A stretch of DNA of 64,000 nt from Thermopolyspora flexuosa. GTDB taxonomy: Bacteria; Actinomycetota; Actinomycetes; Streptosporangiales; Streptosporangiaceae. The stretch spans positions 3,472,001-3,536,000 of the forward strand of contig NZ_VFPQ01000001.1 of the NCBI RefSeq assembly GCF_006716785.1. The letters run 5' to 3'. The notes under the pieces were generated by a model that was not told where the DNA came from, did not search any database, and saw only the letters and a program-made list of their open reading frames with translations. The position numbers were made by a program, and so were the translations under genes. Positions 8,844 through 17,262 of this stretch are shown here, in pieces. Each line of letters opens with the position of its first letter. Position 1 is the stretch's first letter.

Positions 8844-10691
8844 GTGGACATTCGTTTCCGTGACGTCGAACCCACCGCCGAGGAGCGCGCCGCCGTCGAC
8901 GCGCTCCTCGGCCCGGCCCCGTCCGCCTGGGAGGGCGGCGAGCGCAGCGAACGCGACCTGCGCGTCGCCGTCGGCGGGCACGCCGCCCGGGAGCGCCGCG
9001 ACCTGCTGCTCCCCGCCCTGCACGCGGTGAACGACCGCGTCGGGTGGATCAGCGAGGGCGCGCTCGACTACATCTGCCGCCGCCTCACCATCCCACCGGC
9101 CGAGGCGTACGGCGTGGCGACGTTCTACTCCCTGTTCTCCACCAAGCCGCGCCCGCAGGCCGTGCTGCACGTGTGCACCGACATCGCCTGCCAGGCGAAG
9201 GGCGCCGACCAGGTACGGCAGGCGGTCGAGGAGCGGCTCGGCCCGCCCGGGCTGTCCTGGCACCCGAGCCCGTGCCTCGGCCTGTGCGAGCGGGCCCCGG
9301 CCGCGCTCACCCTGCGCGCCGGCGAGACCCCCTCCTACACCGTGTACGGCCCGGCCGACCCGGAGACCGTCGCCGAGGTGGCCGAGGTCGACGAGCCGCC
9401 CGCGGAGAGGGCGGTGCCGCAGGCCGGGCAGGACGGCCTGGTCCTGCTGCGCCGCGTCGGCGTGGTGGACCCGGCGAGCCTCGACGACTACCGGGCGCAC
9501 GGCGGCTACACGGCGCTGCGCCGGGCGTTCGAGCTCGGCCCCGCCGGGGTGATTCGCGAGGTGCTCGACTCCGGCCTGGTCGGCCGGGGCGGCGCGGCGT
9601 TCCCCACCGGCCGCAAGTGGCAGGCGACCGCGAGCCGGCCGGACCGGCCCAAGTACCTGGTGTGCAACGCCGACGAGAGCGAGCCGGGCACCTTCAAGGA
9701 CCGGGTCATCATGGAGGGCGACCCGTACGCGCTCATCGAGGCGATGACGATCGCCGGGTACGCGATCGGCGCCTCCCGCGGCTACCTGTACATCCGCGGC
9801 GAGTACCCGCGGGCGCTGCGCCGCCTGGAGCACGCGATCGCCACCGCGCGGGCGCGCGGCTTCCTCGGCGAGCGGGTGATGGGCCAGGACTTCTCGTTCG
9901 ACATCGAGATCCGCCGCGGCGCCGGGGCGTACATCTGCGGCGAGGAGACGGCGATCTTCAACTCGATCGAGGGCCGCCGCGGCGAGCCGCGCAGCAAGCC
10001 GCCGTTCCCGGTGGAGAAGGGCCTGTTCGGCAAGCCCACCGTGGTGAACAACGTGGAGACGCTGGTCAACGTCCCGGTGATCCTCACCATGGGCGCCGAG
10101 GCGTACAGGGCGATCGGCACCGGCGGCTCGACCGGCCCGAAGCTGTTCTGCGTCTCCGGCACGGTCCGCAGGCCCGGCGTGTACGAGCTGCCGTTCGGGG
10201 CGACGCTGCGCGACCTGCTCGAGCTCGCCGGCGGCGTGCCCGAGGGCCGCACCCTGCGCGCGGTGCTGCTCGGCGGCGCGGCCGGGGCGTTCGTGCGGGG
10301 CGACGAGCTCGACATCCCGCTCACCTTCGAGGGCACCCGCGCGGCGGGCGCGACCCTCGGCTCCGGCGTGGTGCTCGTGCTCGACGACAGCGTGGAGCTG
10401 CCCGGCATCCTGCTGCGCATCGCCGAGTTCTTCCGCGAGGAGTCGTGCGGCCAGTGCGTGCCCTGCCGGGTCGGCACGGTCCGGCAGCACGAGGCGCTGA
10501 ACCGGCTCCGCGCCAACGGCCGCTCCCCCGACGGCGACATCGCGCTGCTGCGGGAGGTCGGCCAGGCGATGCGCGACGCCTCGATCTGCGGCCTCGGGCA
10601 GACCGCGTGGAACGCGATCGAGTCGGCGATCGACCGGCTGGGGGTTTTCAACGCGACGCAGGGCGTCGCCGACGGCAGGGAGAGCTCGTGA
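8844..10691 (+). CDS. Formate dehydrogenase NAD-reducing subunit, NuoE-NuoF fusion
   Basis: A 615-residue fusion of the two diaphorase subunits. Residues 1-170 are NuoE-like, with [2Fe-2S] ligands Cys111, Cys116, Cys144 and Cys148. Residues 200-600 are NuoF-like, with the NADH/FMN motifs GRGGAAFPTGRKW, CNADESEPGTFKDR and GAYICGEETA and the [4Fe-4S] motif SCGQCVPC. The GTG start follows the upstream stop by three bases. The gene lies between the two halves of the catalytic polypeptide, so all three proteins must assemble together. NAD+ is the expected acceptor. Confidence 0.93.
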   Translation: MDIRFRDVEPTAEERAAVDALLGPAPSAWEGGERSERDLRVAVGGHAARERRDLLLPALHAVNDRVGWISEGALDYICRRLTIPPAEAYGVATFYSLFSTKPRPQAVLHVCTDIACQAKGADQVRQAVEERLGPPGLSWHPSPCLGLCERAPAALTLRAGETPSYTVYGPADPETVAEVAEVDEPPAERAVPQAGQDGLVLLRRVGVVDPASLDDYRAHGGYTALRRAFELGPAGVIREVLDSGLVGRGGAAFPTGRKWQATASRPDRPKYLVCNADESEPGTFKDRVIMEGDPYALIEAMTIAGYAIGASRGYLYIRGEYPRALRRLEHAIATARARGFLGERVMGQDFSFDIEIRRGAGAYICGEETAIFNSIEGRRGEPRSKPPFPVEKGLFGKPTVVNNVETLVNVPVILTMGAEAYRAIGTGGSTGPKLFCVSGTVRRPGVYELPFGATLRDLLELAGGVPEGRTLRAVLLGGAAGAFVRGDELDIPLTFEGTRAAGATLGSGVVLVLDDSVELPGILLRIAEFFREESCGQCVPCRVGTVRQHEALNRLRANGRSPDGDIALLREVGQAMRDASICGLGQTAWNAIESAIDRLGVFNATQGVADGRESS

Positions 10692-11569
10692 TGAGGGGTG
10701 TTCCGGTGGAGCCGCCGCGGCGGCTCGTCGAGATCACGGTGGACGGCGAGACCGTCCGGGTGCCGGAGGGCTCGACGATCCTCGACGCCTGCGCCTCGCT
10801 CGGCAAGGACATCCCGACGCTGTGCTACGGCGACACGCTGACGCCGAAGAACGCCTGCCGGGTGTGCGTGGTCGAGGTGGAGGGCGCGCGCACGCTCGCC
10901 CCCGCCTGCTCCCGCAAGGCCGAGCCCGGCATGGTCGTCGGGACCGACACCGAGCGGGTGCGGCACAGCCGCAAGATCGTGCTGGAGCTGCTCGCCTCCT
11001 CGGTCGACCTGTCCACCACCCCGCGGGCGCAGGAGTGGATCGACGAGTACGGCGCCGACCCGGACCGGTTCGGCCCGGACGCCGAGAAGCTCGACCGCCC
11101 GGCGAAGGTGGACAACGACCTCTACGTGCGCGACTACGACAAGTGCATCCTGTGCTACAAGTGCGTGGACGCGTGCGGCGAGCAGTGGCAGAACACCTTC
11201 GCGATCGCGGTGGCCGGGCGCGGCTTCGACGCGACGATCTCCACCGAGTTCGACGCGCCGCTGCCCGACTCGGCGTGCGTCTACTGCGGCAACTGCATCG
11301 AGGTCTGCCCGACCGGCGCGCTGTCGTTCAAGTCCGAGTACGACATGCGCCAGGACGGCACCTGGGACGAGTCGCGGCAGACCCAGGTGACCACGATCTG
11401 CTCCTACTGCGGCGTGGGCTGCAACCTCACGCTGCACGTGCAGGACAACCGGATCGTCAAGGTCACCTCGCCGCACGACAACCCGGTGACCCACGGCAAC
11501 CTGTGCATCAAGGGCCGCTTCGGCTTCCAGCACGTGCAGAACCTGCCGAGTTCCTCGAAGGAGGGGTAG
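10691..11569 (+). CDS. Formate dehydrogenase iron-sulfur subunit (detached N-terminal part of the alpha chain)
   Basis: The product has 292 residues in the order of a NuoG/FdsA N-terminus. A [2Fe-2S] ferredoxin domain has Cys45, Cys56, Cys59 and Cys73. Two [4Fe-4S] clusters follow, with Cys152/155/158/162 and Cys196/199/202/206. Last comes the [4Fe-4S] motif that normally opens the molybdenum chain, CSYCGVGC (237-244) with Cys272 and KGRFG. The usual His-Cys3 cluster between the first two domains has lost its cysteines (residues 92-120 hold none). ATG overlaps the previous stop by one base (TGATG). It should carry electrons between the catalytic subunit and the NuoE-NuoF subunit. Confidence 0.9.
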   Translation: MRGVPVEPPRRLVEITVDGETVRVPEGSTILDACASLGKDIPTLCYGDTLTPKNACRVCVVEVEGARTLAPACSRKAEPGMVVGTDTERVRHSRKIVLELLASSVDLSTTPRAQEWIDEYGADPDRFGPDAEKLDRPAKVDNDLYVRDYDKCILCYKCVDACGEQWQNTFAIAVAGRGFDATISTEFDAPLPDSACVYCGNCIEVCPTGALSFKSEYDMRQDGTWDESRQTQVTTICSYCGVGCNLTLHVQDNRIVKVTSPHDNPVTHGNLCIKGRFGFQHVQNLPSSSKEG

Positions 11570-11573
11570 GCCC

Positions 11574-12398
11574 GTGGGCAGGGTCACCGTGCGCCGCAGG
11601 GTGATGCGGGTGCGGGACTCGGCGGTCTCGCACCGGGTGGACGTGCTCGCCGCCGAGGAGCCGCTGGAGATCCGGGTGAACGGCAGGCCGGTCACCGTCA
11701 CCATGCGGACGCCGGGGCACGACTTCGAGCTGGCCGCCGGGTTCCTGGTGAGCGAGGGCGTGATCGCCTCACCGGACGACATCGCCGGCATGCGGTACTG
11801 CGCCGGGGCGCTCGAGGACGGGATGAACACCTACAACGTGCTCGACCTCAGCCTCGCCCCCGGCGTACGGGAGCCGGACACCTCGCTGGAGCGCAACTTC
11901 TACACCACCTCCTCCTGCGGGGTGTGCGGGAAGGCGAGCCTGGAGGCGGTGCGGACGGTGGCCCGGTGGCGGATCGCGGACGACCCGCTGCGGCTCGACC
12001 CGGAGCTGGTGGCGGCCCTGCCCGAGCGGCTGCGGGCCGCCCAGCAGGTGTTCGACCGCACCGGCGGGCTGCACGCGGCCGGGCTGTTCGACGCCTCGGG
12101 CGAGCCGCTGTGCGTGCGCGAGGACGTCGGGCGGCACAACGCGGTGGACAAGGTGCTCGGCTGGGCCGTGCAGGAGGGGCGGCTGCCGCTGCGGTCGACC
12201 GTGCTCATGGTCTCCGGGCGGGCCTCGTTCGAGCTGGTGCAGAAGGCCGTGATGGGCGGCATCCCCGCGCTCGCCGCGGTGTCGGCGCCCTCGTCGCTCG
12301 CGGTGGAGCTCGCCGCCGAGGAGGGGCTGACCCTGCTGGGGTTCGTGCGCGGGTCGTCGATGAACGTGTACGCGGGCGAGCACCGCATGGTCGCCTGA
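11574..12398 (+). CDS. fdhD: Formate dehydrogenase sulfurtransferase FdhD
   Basis: FdhD passes sulfur from a cysteine desulfurase to the molybdenum cofactor and is needed for active formate dehydrogenase. The 274-residue product shows the family's CGVCG motif (Cys115 and Cys118), [16 protein letters not shown] near residue 50, and the conserved [13 protein letters not shown] and [12 protein letters not shown] stretches. The GTG start at 11574 lies five bases after the iron-sulfur subunit gene, so it is the last gene of the operon. Confidence 0.95.
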   Translation: MGRVTVRRRVMRVRDSAVSHRVDVLAAEEPLEIRVNGRPVTVTMRTPGHDFELAAGFLVSEGVIASPDDIAGMRYCAGALEDGMNTYNVLDLSLAPGVREPDTSLERNFYTTSSCGVCGKASLEAVRTVARWRIADDPLRLDPELVAALPERLRAAQQVFDRTGGLHAAGLFDASGEPLCVREDVGRHNAVDKVLGWAVQEGRLPLRSTVLMVSGRASFELVQKAVMGGIPALAAVSAPSSLAVELAAEEGLTLLGFVRGSSMNVYAGEHRMVA

Positions 12399-12417
12399 GC
12401 GTGCGTGCGTGTCCGTT

Positions 12418-12447
12418 GCCCCGGGCCGGCCCGTCCGCGCCCGGGGC
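12418..12447 (+). terminator. Possible terminator hairpin after fdhD
   Basis: Perfect 9-bp arms GCCCCGGGC and GCCCGGGGC flank a 12-base loop, 19 bp after the fdhD stop. There is no T run, which is common for actinobacterial terminators. It could instead be a chance hairpin in GC-rich DNA. Confidence 0.4.
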
Positions 12448-12629
12448 CGGACGCCGCGCGTGACCGACCCGCCCGGACACGGCGCCGTTCGCGGGCCGTC
12501 CGGTACGGCGATGCGTCGTGTGCGAGCTGTGACGCGTACCGGACATGACGGCGTTCGCCCTGTTCAGGCGGCAGGTTCCACACATCCCGTTGCGGGGCAT
12601 TGGGGCCGTTTGTCAGGCTTGGGCCGTTT

Positions 12630-12644
12630 TGACAATGGTTTTCA
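12630..12644. promoter_or_regulatory. Zur-box-like operator of the zinc operon
   Basis: TGACAATGGTTTTCA is an imperfect palindrome with TGA-x-AA and TT-x-TCA ends, matching the usual actinobacterial Zur box. It lies 21 bp before the start of the zinc-binding protein gene, where a bound repressor would block transcription. The zur gene is the last gene of the same operon, which fits self-control by zinc. Confidence 0.8.
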
Positions 12645-12665
12645 TTTTGCCCCATACTCGGAGGC

Positions 12666-13676
12666 GTGAAGCGTGAAACCTCCCGCCATAGGCCCGCATT
12701 CCCCACCGTCTCCCGATCCGCGGTCGCGTCCCGCGTCGCCGCGCTGCGCCGCCCGGCCGCCGCGATCGCCGGCGGGCTCGCGCTGCTCGCGGCCACCGCG
12801 TGCGGCTCGCCGACCGGGGCGTCCGGCGGCTCGCCGGGGGGCGACCGGCCGAAGGTGCTCGCGGCCTTCTACCCGCTGGAGTGGGTGAGCGCGCGGGTCG
12901 CCGGGTCCGACGCCGAGGTGGGCACGCTCACCGCGCCCGGGGTCGAGCCCCACGACCTGGAGCTCACGCCCCGGCAGATCGCCGAGATCGCCGAGGCCGA
13001 CCTCGTCGTCTACCTCAAGGGGGTGCAGCCCGCGGTCGACGAGGCGGTCGCCGAGCACGCCCCGGACCGGTCGTTCGACGTGGCGAGCGTGGTCGGCACG
13101 ATCCCCGCCGCCGAGGAGCCCGGGCACGAGGAGGACGAGGAGGGCCACGGCCACGAGGGGACCGAGTACGACCCGCACCTGTGGCTCGACCCCTCCCGGT
13201 TCGCGACCGTCGCCACGAGGCTCGGCGACCGGCTCGCCGAGGCCGACGCCGCGCACGCCGACGGCTACCGGTCACGCGCCGCGGCCACCGCGAAGGAGCT
13301 CACCGACCTCGACAAGGAGATGAGCGACGGGCTCGCCGACTGTGCCCGCCGTACCGTGGTCACGAGCCATGCCGCGTTCGGCTACCTGGCGGAGCGGTAC
13401 AGGCTCAAGCAGGTGGGCATCAGTGGCATCGACCCAGAAAGCGAACCTTCGCCCGCACGCCTGGCAGAGGTGGCGAAGGTGGCGAAGCAGGAGAAGATAA
13501 CTACCATTTTCACCGAGGATCTCGTCAACCCGAAGGTGGCCGAGGTCCTCGCCGCAGAGGTGGGCGCGAAGACCGAGGTGCTCAACCCGATCGAGAGCCG
13601 CCCGGAGACGGGGGACTATCTGTCGGCGGCCCGGGAGAATCTCGCCCGCCTGCGGACCGCGCTCGGCTGCTCCTGA
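12666..13676 (+). CDS. Zinc ABC transporter substrate-binding lipoprotein (ZnuA-like)
   Basis: The 336-residue precursor has a basic start, a hydrophobic stretch and a lipobox ending at Cys46, so it is lipid-anchored outside the membrane. The metal-binding pattern is clear: His in GVEPHDLELTP, a His/Glu/Asp-rich loop (GHEEDEEGHGHEG), YDPHLWLDP, TSHAAFGYL and FTEDLVNPK. The Zur box just upstream and zur downstream point to zinc. The GTG start has GGAGG only one base away, too close for normal use, so the message may be leaderless or the true start slightly downstream. Confidence 0.92.
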   Translation: MKRETSRHRPAFPTVSRSAVASRVAALRRPAAAIAGGLALLAATACGSPTGASGGSPGGDRPKVLAAFYPLEWVSARVAGSDAEVGTLTAPGVEPHDLELTPRQIAEIAEADLVVYLKGVQPAVDEAVAEHAPDRSFDVASVVGTIPAAEEPGHEEDEEGHGHEGTEYDPHLWLDPSRFATVATRLGDRLAEADAAHADGYRSRAAATAKELTDLDKEMSDGLADCARRTVVTSHAAFGYLAERYRLKQVGISGIDPESEPSPARLAEVAKVAKQEKITTIFTEDLVNPKVAEVLAAEVGAKTEVLNPIESRPETGDYLSAARENLARLRTALGCS

Positions 13677-13723
13677 CCCGGCCGGGCGCCGACATCGAAC
13701 CGATCGACCTGGACCGATCTCAC

Positions 13724-14488
13724 GTGACATCCGTCTTCCAGATGACCGGCGGCCGGGTGACCCTCGACCGCCGGCCCGTGCTGCGGGGCATCGACCTGAC
13801 CGTCTCCGAGGGCGAGGCGGTCGCGATCCTCGGCGCGAACGGCTCCGGCAAGTCCACCCTCGTCCGGGCGCTGCTCGGCCTCGTCCCGCTCTCCGGCGGC
13901 ACCACCCTGCTGTACGGCGTGCCGCCGTCGCGCTTCCGCGACTGGAAGCGCATCGGGTACGTGCCGCAGCGCCTCTCGGTCGGCGGCGGGGTGCCCGCGA
14001 CCGTGCGCGAGGTGGTGCTCAGCGGCCGGATCGCCCGGCAGCGGCGGTGGCGGCGCACCACCGCCGAGGACAAGGCCGCGGTCGCCGACGCGCTCGAGGC
14101 GATGGGCCTGACCGCCCGCGCGAACGACCCCGTGCACGCCCTCTCCGGCGGCCAGCAGCAGCGCGTGCTGATCGCCCGCGCGCTCGCCGGGCAGCCGGAC
14201 GTGTTCGTCATGGACGAGCCCACCGCCGGGGTGGACGCGGCGAGCCAGCAGGCGCTCGCCGACGTGCTCGCCACGCTCGTGGCGAAGGGCCGTACCGTCG
14301 TGCTCGTCATGCACGAGCTCGGCCCGCTGGAGCCGCTCATCTCCCGGGCGGTGGTGCTGCGCGACGGGGTGATCGTGCACGACGGCAAGCCGCCGCAGGC
14401 GGTCGGCGTGCACGCTCGGCCCGGCCACGACCACGTGCACCCGCACGGCCCGGCCGAGCGCGACGAGCTGCTGAGGTGGACATCGTGA
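13724..14488 (+). CDS. Zinc ABC transporter ATPase (ZnuC-like)
   Basis: A 254-residue ATPase with Walker A GANGSGKS (37-44), the Q-loop YVPQRLS, signature LSGGQQQR, Walker B VFVMDEP and a switch His in VMHELG. The C-terminus is histidine-rich (VHARPGHDHVHPHG), a common trait of zinc and nickel systems. The start is uncertain: GTG 13724 or ATG 13742, neither with a strong ribosome site. The gene follows the binding-protein gene by 47 bp and overlaps the permease gene by one base. Confidence 0.9.
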   Translation: MTSVFQMTGGRVTLDRRPVLRGIDLTVSEGEAVAILGANGSGKSTLVRALLGLVPLSGGTTLLYGVPPSRFRDWKRIGYVPQRLSVGGGVPATVREVVLSGRIARQRRWRRTTAEDKAAVADALEAMGLTARANDPVHALSGGQQQRVLIARALAGQPDVFVMDEPTAGVDAASQQALADVLATLVAKGRTVVLVMHELGPLEPLISRAVVLRDGVIVHDGKPPQAVGVHARPGHDHVHPHGPAERDELLRWTS

Positions 14489-15318
14489 TGGAACTGCTCG
14501 CCTTCGACTTCATGCGGCGGGCGCTGCTCGCCGCGGTGCTCGTCGGGCTCGCCGCCCCGGCCGTGGGCACGTTCATCGTGCAGCGGCGGCTCGCGCTGCT
14601 CGGCGACGGCGTCGGGCACGTCGCGCTCACCGGCGTCGCGCTCGGCTTCCTCACCGGGACCGCGCCGGTGCTCACCGCGGTGGTCGTCTCGGTGCTCGGC
14701 GCGATCGCGATCGAGCTGGTGCGCAGCCGCGGCCGCACCGGCGGGGACGTCGCGCTCGCGCTGCTGTTCTACGGCGGCATCGCGGGCGGCGTGCTGCTCA
14801 TCGGGCTCGCGCCGGGCGGCAGCAACGCCACCCTCACCTCCTACCTGTTCGGCTCGATCAGCAGCGTCACCGACCTCGACCTGTGGGTGATCGCGATCAT
14901 GGCGGCGGCGGTGCTCGCGGTGGTGGCGCTGTTCGGGCGCGAGCTGTTCGTGCTCTGCCAGGACGAGGAGGTGGCCAAGGCGAGCGGGCTGCCGGTGCGG
15001 TTCCTCAGCCTGCTCATCGCGGTCACCGCGGCGCTCACCGTGGTCATCGCGATGCGCGTGGTGGGGCTGCTGCTGGTGAGCGCGCTCATGGTCGTGCCGG
15101 TGGCCACGAGCCAGCAGCTCACCCGGGGCTTCCGCGCCACCATGCTGCTGTCCATGGCGATCGGCGTGGCCGCCACGGTGGGCGGGCTCACCTCCGCCTA
15201 CTACGTGGACGTCGCGCCCGGGGCCGCGATCGTGCTCATCGCCCTGGCCGGGTTCGGGGCGGCGCTGACCCTGGGTAGATTCGTACGGCGAAGCCGTACA
15301 CAGGAGTCCGCACCATGA
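14488..15318 (+). CDS. Zinc ABC transporter permease (ZnuB-like)
   Basis: A 276-residue membrane protein with about eight hydrophobic segments. It carries family traits: an N-terminal FMRRALLAAVLVGLAAPAVG segment, LALLGDGVGHVALTG, and a conserved VGLLLVSALMVVPVATS loop near residue 190. ATG at 14488 overlaps the ATPase stop and has GAGGTGG eight bases upstream. Together with the two preceding genes it forms one zinc importer. Its stop overlaps the zur start (ATGA). Confidence 0.93.
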   Translation: MELLAFDFMRRALLAAVLVGLAAPAVGTFIVQRRLALLGDGVGHVALTGVALGFLTGTAPVLTAVVVSVLGAIAIELVRSRGRTGGDVALALLFYGGIAGGVLLIGLAPGGSNATLTSYLFGSISSVTDLDLWVIAIMAAAVLAVVALFGRELFVLCQDEEVAKASGLPVRFLSLLIAVTAALTVVIAMRVVGLLLVSALMVVPVATSQQLTRGFRATMLLSMAIGVAATVGGLTSAYYVDVAPGAAIVLIALAGFGAALTLGRFVRRSRTQESAP

Positions 15319-15707
15319 CGACCAGTCGCCGGCAGGCCGTCCGGAAGGTACTCGCCGCAAGCACCTCGTTCCGGAGCGCGCAGGACATTTACGCCGAGAT
15401 GCGGGCGTCGGGAGCCAAGATCGGCCTGACGACGGTCTACCGCGCGCTGCAGGCGCTCAGCGACGCCGGGGAGATCGACGTGCTGCGCACCGACGACGGC
15501 GAGGCCGTCTACCGCGCGTGCGCGACGGTGAGCCACCACCACCATCTCGTGTGCCGCCGCTGCGGGAAGACCGTCGAGGTGGCCGGGCCGGACGTGGAGC
15601 GGTGGGCCGAGGCGGTCGGCAAGGAGCACGGGTTCACCGACGTGACTCACACCGTCGAGGTGTTCGGCACCTGCCCCTCCTGCGCCGAGGAGGCCAAGGC
15701 GGGCTGA
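15315..15707 (+). CDS. zur: Zinc-uptake repressor Zur (Fur family)
   Basis: A 130-residue Fur-family regulator with a winged helix (GLTTVYRALQALSDAGEID), a metal-site histidine run at 74-77 (SHHHHLVC) and two CxxC pairs, Cys80/83 and Cys120/123, that hold structural zinc. Position at the end of a zinc importer operon with a Zur-like box at 12630 identifies it as Zur rather than Fur. ATG overlaps the permease stop by four bases, with CAGGAG upstream. Its last 61 bp overlap the convergent DMT transporter gene. Confidence 0.94.
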   Translation: MTTSRRQAVRKVLAASTSFRSAQDIYAEMRASGAKIGLTTVYRALQALSDAGEIDVLRTDDGEAVYRACATVSHHHHLVCRRCGKTVEVAGPDVERWAEAVGKEHGFTDVTHTVEVFGTCPSCAEEAKAG

Positions 15708-16600
15708 CGGGCCGGGCGCGAGCCGTACAGCACGCCGAGGGCGACCGCGACGCAGCCGGCGAGCTGGAGCGCCGAGGGGCGCTCACCGAGCAACACGGCC
15801 GACAGCGCCACCGTGGTCACCGGCTGGATGAGCAGGATCAGCGCGGTGAGCGCGGCGGGCTGCCGGGGCAGCGAGTAGGTGATCAGCACCCAGCCGAGCA
15901 CCTGCGGGCCGAGCGCGAGCAGCAGCAGCCAGCCGTGCGTCGGCCACTCCGGGCGCAGGTCGGCGCCGCCGAACAGCGGGCTCAGCGCCGCGATCGCGAC
16001 CGTGGCGACCGCGGTGGCGTGCGCGAGCGGCCCGGCGGCGCGGCGGCCGGTGCCCGACCCGGCGCGCAGCACGAGCAGGTACGCGGCGTAGGTGAGCGAG
16101 GTGAGCAGGCCGAACAGCACGCCGAGCGCCGGGTCCTCCCCGTACGGCGCGGCGTCGAAGGCTCCGGAGATGAGCACGGCCCCGCCGAGCACCACCGGCG
16201 TGGCCACCGCGATCCGGGCCGAGGGGCGCTCGCCGAGCAGCGCCCAGGCGGCGAACGCCACGATCACCACCTGCAGGTTGCCGAGCACGGTGGCGAGCCC
16301 GGCCCCGATGTACCCGATGGACAGGTGCCAGAACAGCAGGTCGAGGGCGAAGAACACCCCGGCGAGCCAGGCACGGCGGCACTCGCGCCACGACATCGCG
16401 CCGAGCCGCCGCCGCTCCCACCAGGCGAGCGCGGCGAGCGCGGGCACCGCGTAGCCACACCGGAACAACGCGGACGTGGCCGGGGTGGCCTCGGAGAGCC
16501 GCACGAGCGGCCCCGATGTCGAGATCACCAGAGCGCCCGCCACGGCGACGAGAACGGGGATAGTCTTCCCAACAGTCGGCGTGCGGCGCATCAGGGCCAC
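15647..16600 (-). CDS. EamA/DMT-family transporter
   Basis: A 317-residue protein with ten hydrophobic segments in two repeated five-helix halves (EamA repeats), as in drug/metabolite transporters. The repeat ends are marked by VLLGERPSA and ALLGERPSA. The substrate is unknown. The start is uncertain: GTG 16600 or ATG 16591. The 3' end overlaps the convergent zur gene by 61 bp, which is unusual. The extra C-terminal tail after the last helix (about 25 residues, hydrophilic) is what makes the overlap. Confidence 0.85.
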   Translation of the reverse strand: MALMRRTPTVGKTIPVLVAVAGALVISTSGPLVRLSEATPATSALFRCGYAVPALAALAWWERRRLGAMSWRECRRAWLAGVFFALDLLFWHLSIGYIGAGLATVLGNLQVVIVAFAAWALLGERPSARIAVATPVVLGGAVLISGAFDAAPYGEDPALGVLFGLLTSLTYAAYLLVLRAGSGTGRRAAGPLAHATAVATVAIAALSPLFGGADLRPEWPTHGWLLLLALGPQVLGWVLITYSLPRQPAALTALILLIQPVTTVALSAVLLGERPSALQLAGCVAVALGVLYGSRPARQPALASSAQEGQVPNTSTV

Positions 16601-16629
16601 GCTAAGCCCACGAGCGGACAGGAGTCAAC

Positions 16630-17178
16630 ATGGCCTTCAGTCATGACATGGCGCATTCGCTCGCGACCGTGGTGGAGCTGATCAACACCGCCCCGGAGAC
16701 CCACGGCGAGGAGGCGCTCTGCGACCTGTCCGACCTTGCGGACTTCCTTGCCCGCAGGCAGGTGAGCGGCATCGGCGCGCTGGAGCGGCGCGACCTCGAC
16801 GAGGTGCGCGCGGTGCGGGCCGCGTTCCACGAGGTGTGCACCGCGCCGGACCGGGAGGGCGTGATCACCCGGCTCAACGCGCTGCTCAGCGGCACCCGGA
16901 TCACGCCCCGGCTCACCGAGCACGACGGCCACCCGCTGCACATCCACTACTTCGCGCCCGGCTCCTCGGTCGCCGAGCACCTCGCCGCCGAGTGCGCGAT
17001 CGCCCTCGCCTACCTGCTGGTGGAGAACGAGTGGGAGCGGCTGCGCACCTGTGCCGCCCCCGACTGCTCGCACATCTTCATCGACGAGTCGCGCAACCGG
17101 TCCCGCGTCTACTGCGACAGCCGTACCTGCGGGAACCGGATGCACGTGGCCGCCTACCGGGCCCGTCGCCGGGCCTGA
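16630..17178 (+). CDS. CGNR zinc-finger regulator
   Basis: A 182-residue protein of the CGNR/ABATE group. The N-terminal part is the helical, stress-associated domain. The C-terminal part holds a zinc-finger-like CGNR motif: RTCAAPDCSHIFID, then CDSRTCGNRMHVAAYRAR, with four cysteines. These proteins are small actinobacterial transcription factors of mostly unknown targets. It diverges from the EamA transporter with 29 bp between the starts and could control it. Confidence 0.88.
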   Translation: MAFSHDMAHSLATVVELINTAPETHGEEALCDLSDLADFLARRQVSGIGALERRDLDEVRAVRAAFHEVCTAPDREGVITRLNALLSGTRITPRLTEHDGHPLHIHYFAPGSSVAEHLAAECAIALAYLLVENEWERLRTCAAPDCSHIFIDESRNRSRVYCDSRTCGNRMHVAAYRARRRA

Positions 17179-17215
17179 GCCGCCGTACGGCCACCGGCCC
17201 GAAGGGCGGCCCGCA

Positions 17216-17230
17216 CCCGCCGGAGGCGGG
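17216..17230. terminator. Possible bidirectional terminator
   Basis: CCCGCC and GGCGGG form a tight stem with a three-base loop between the convergent CGNR and uppS genes. There is no T run on either strand, so this is a weak call. Confidence 0.3.
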
Positions 17231-17262
17231 CACGGGCGTGGGCCGCGCCGCGGCGGGGCGGG

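Noticed and set aside
6837-10490. A 1217-residue open frame antisense to the formate dehydrogenase genes
   Set aside because: It spans two real genes on the other strand and shows no family motif, only composition bias.
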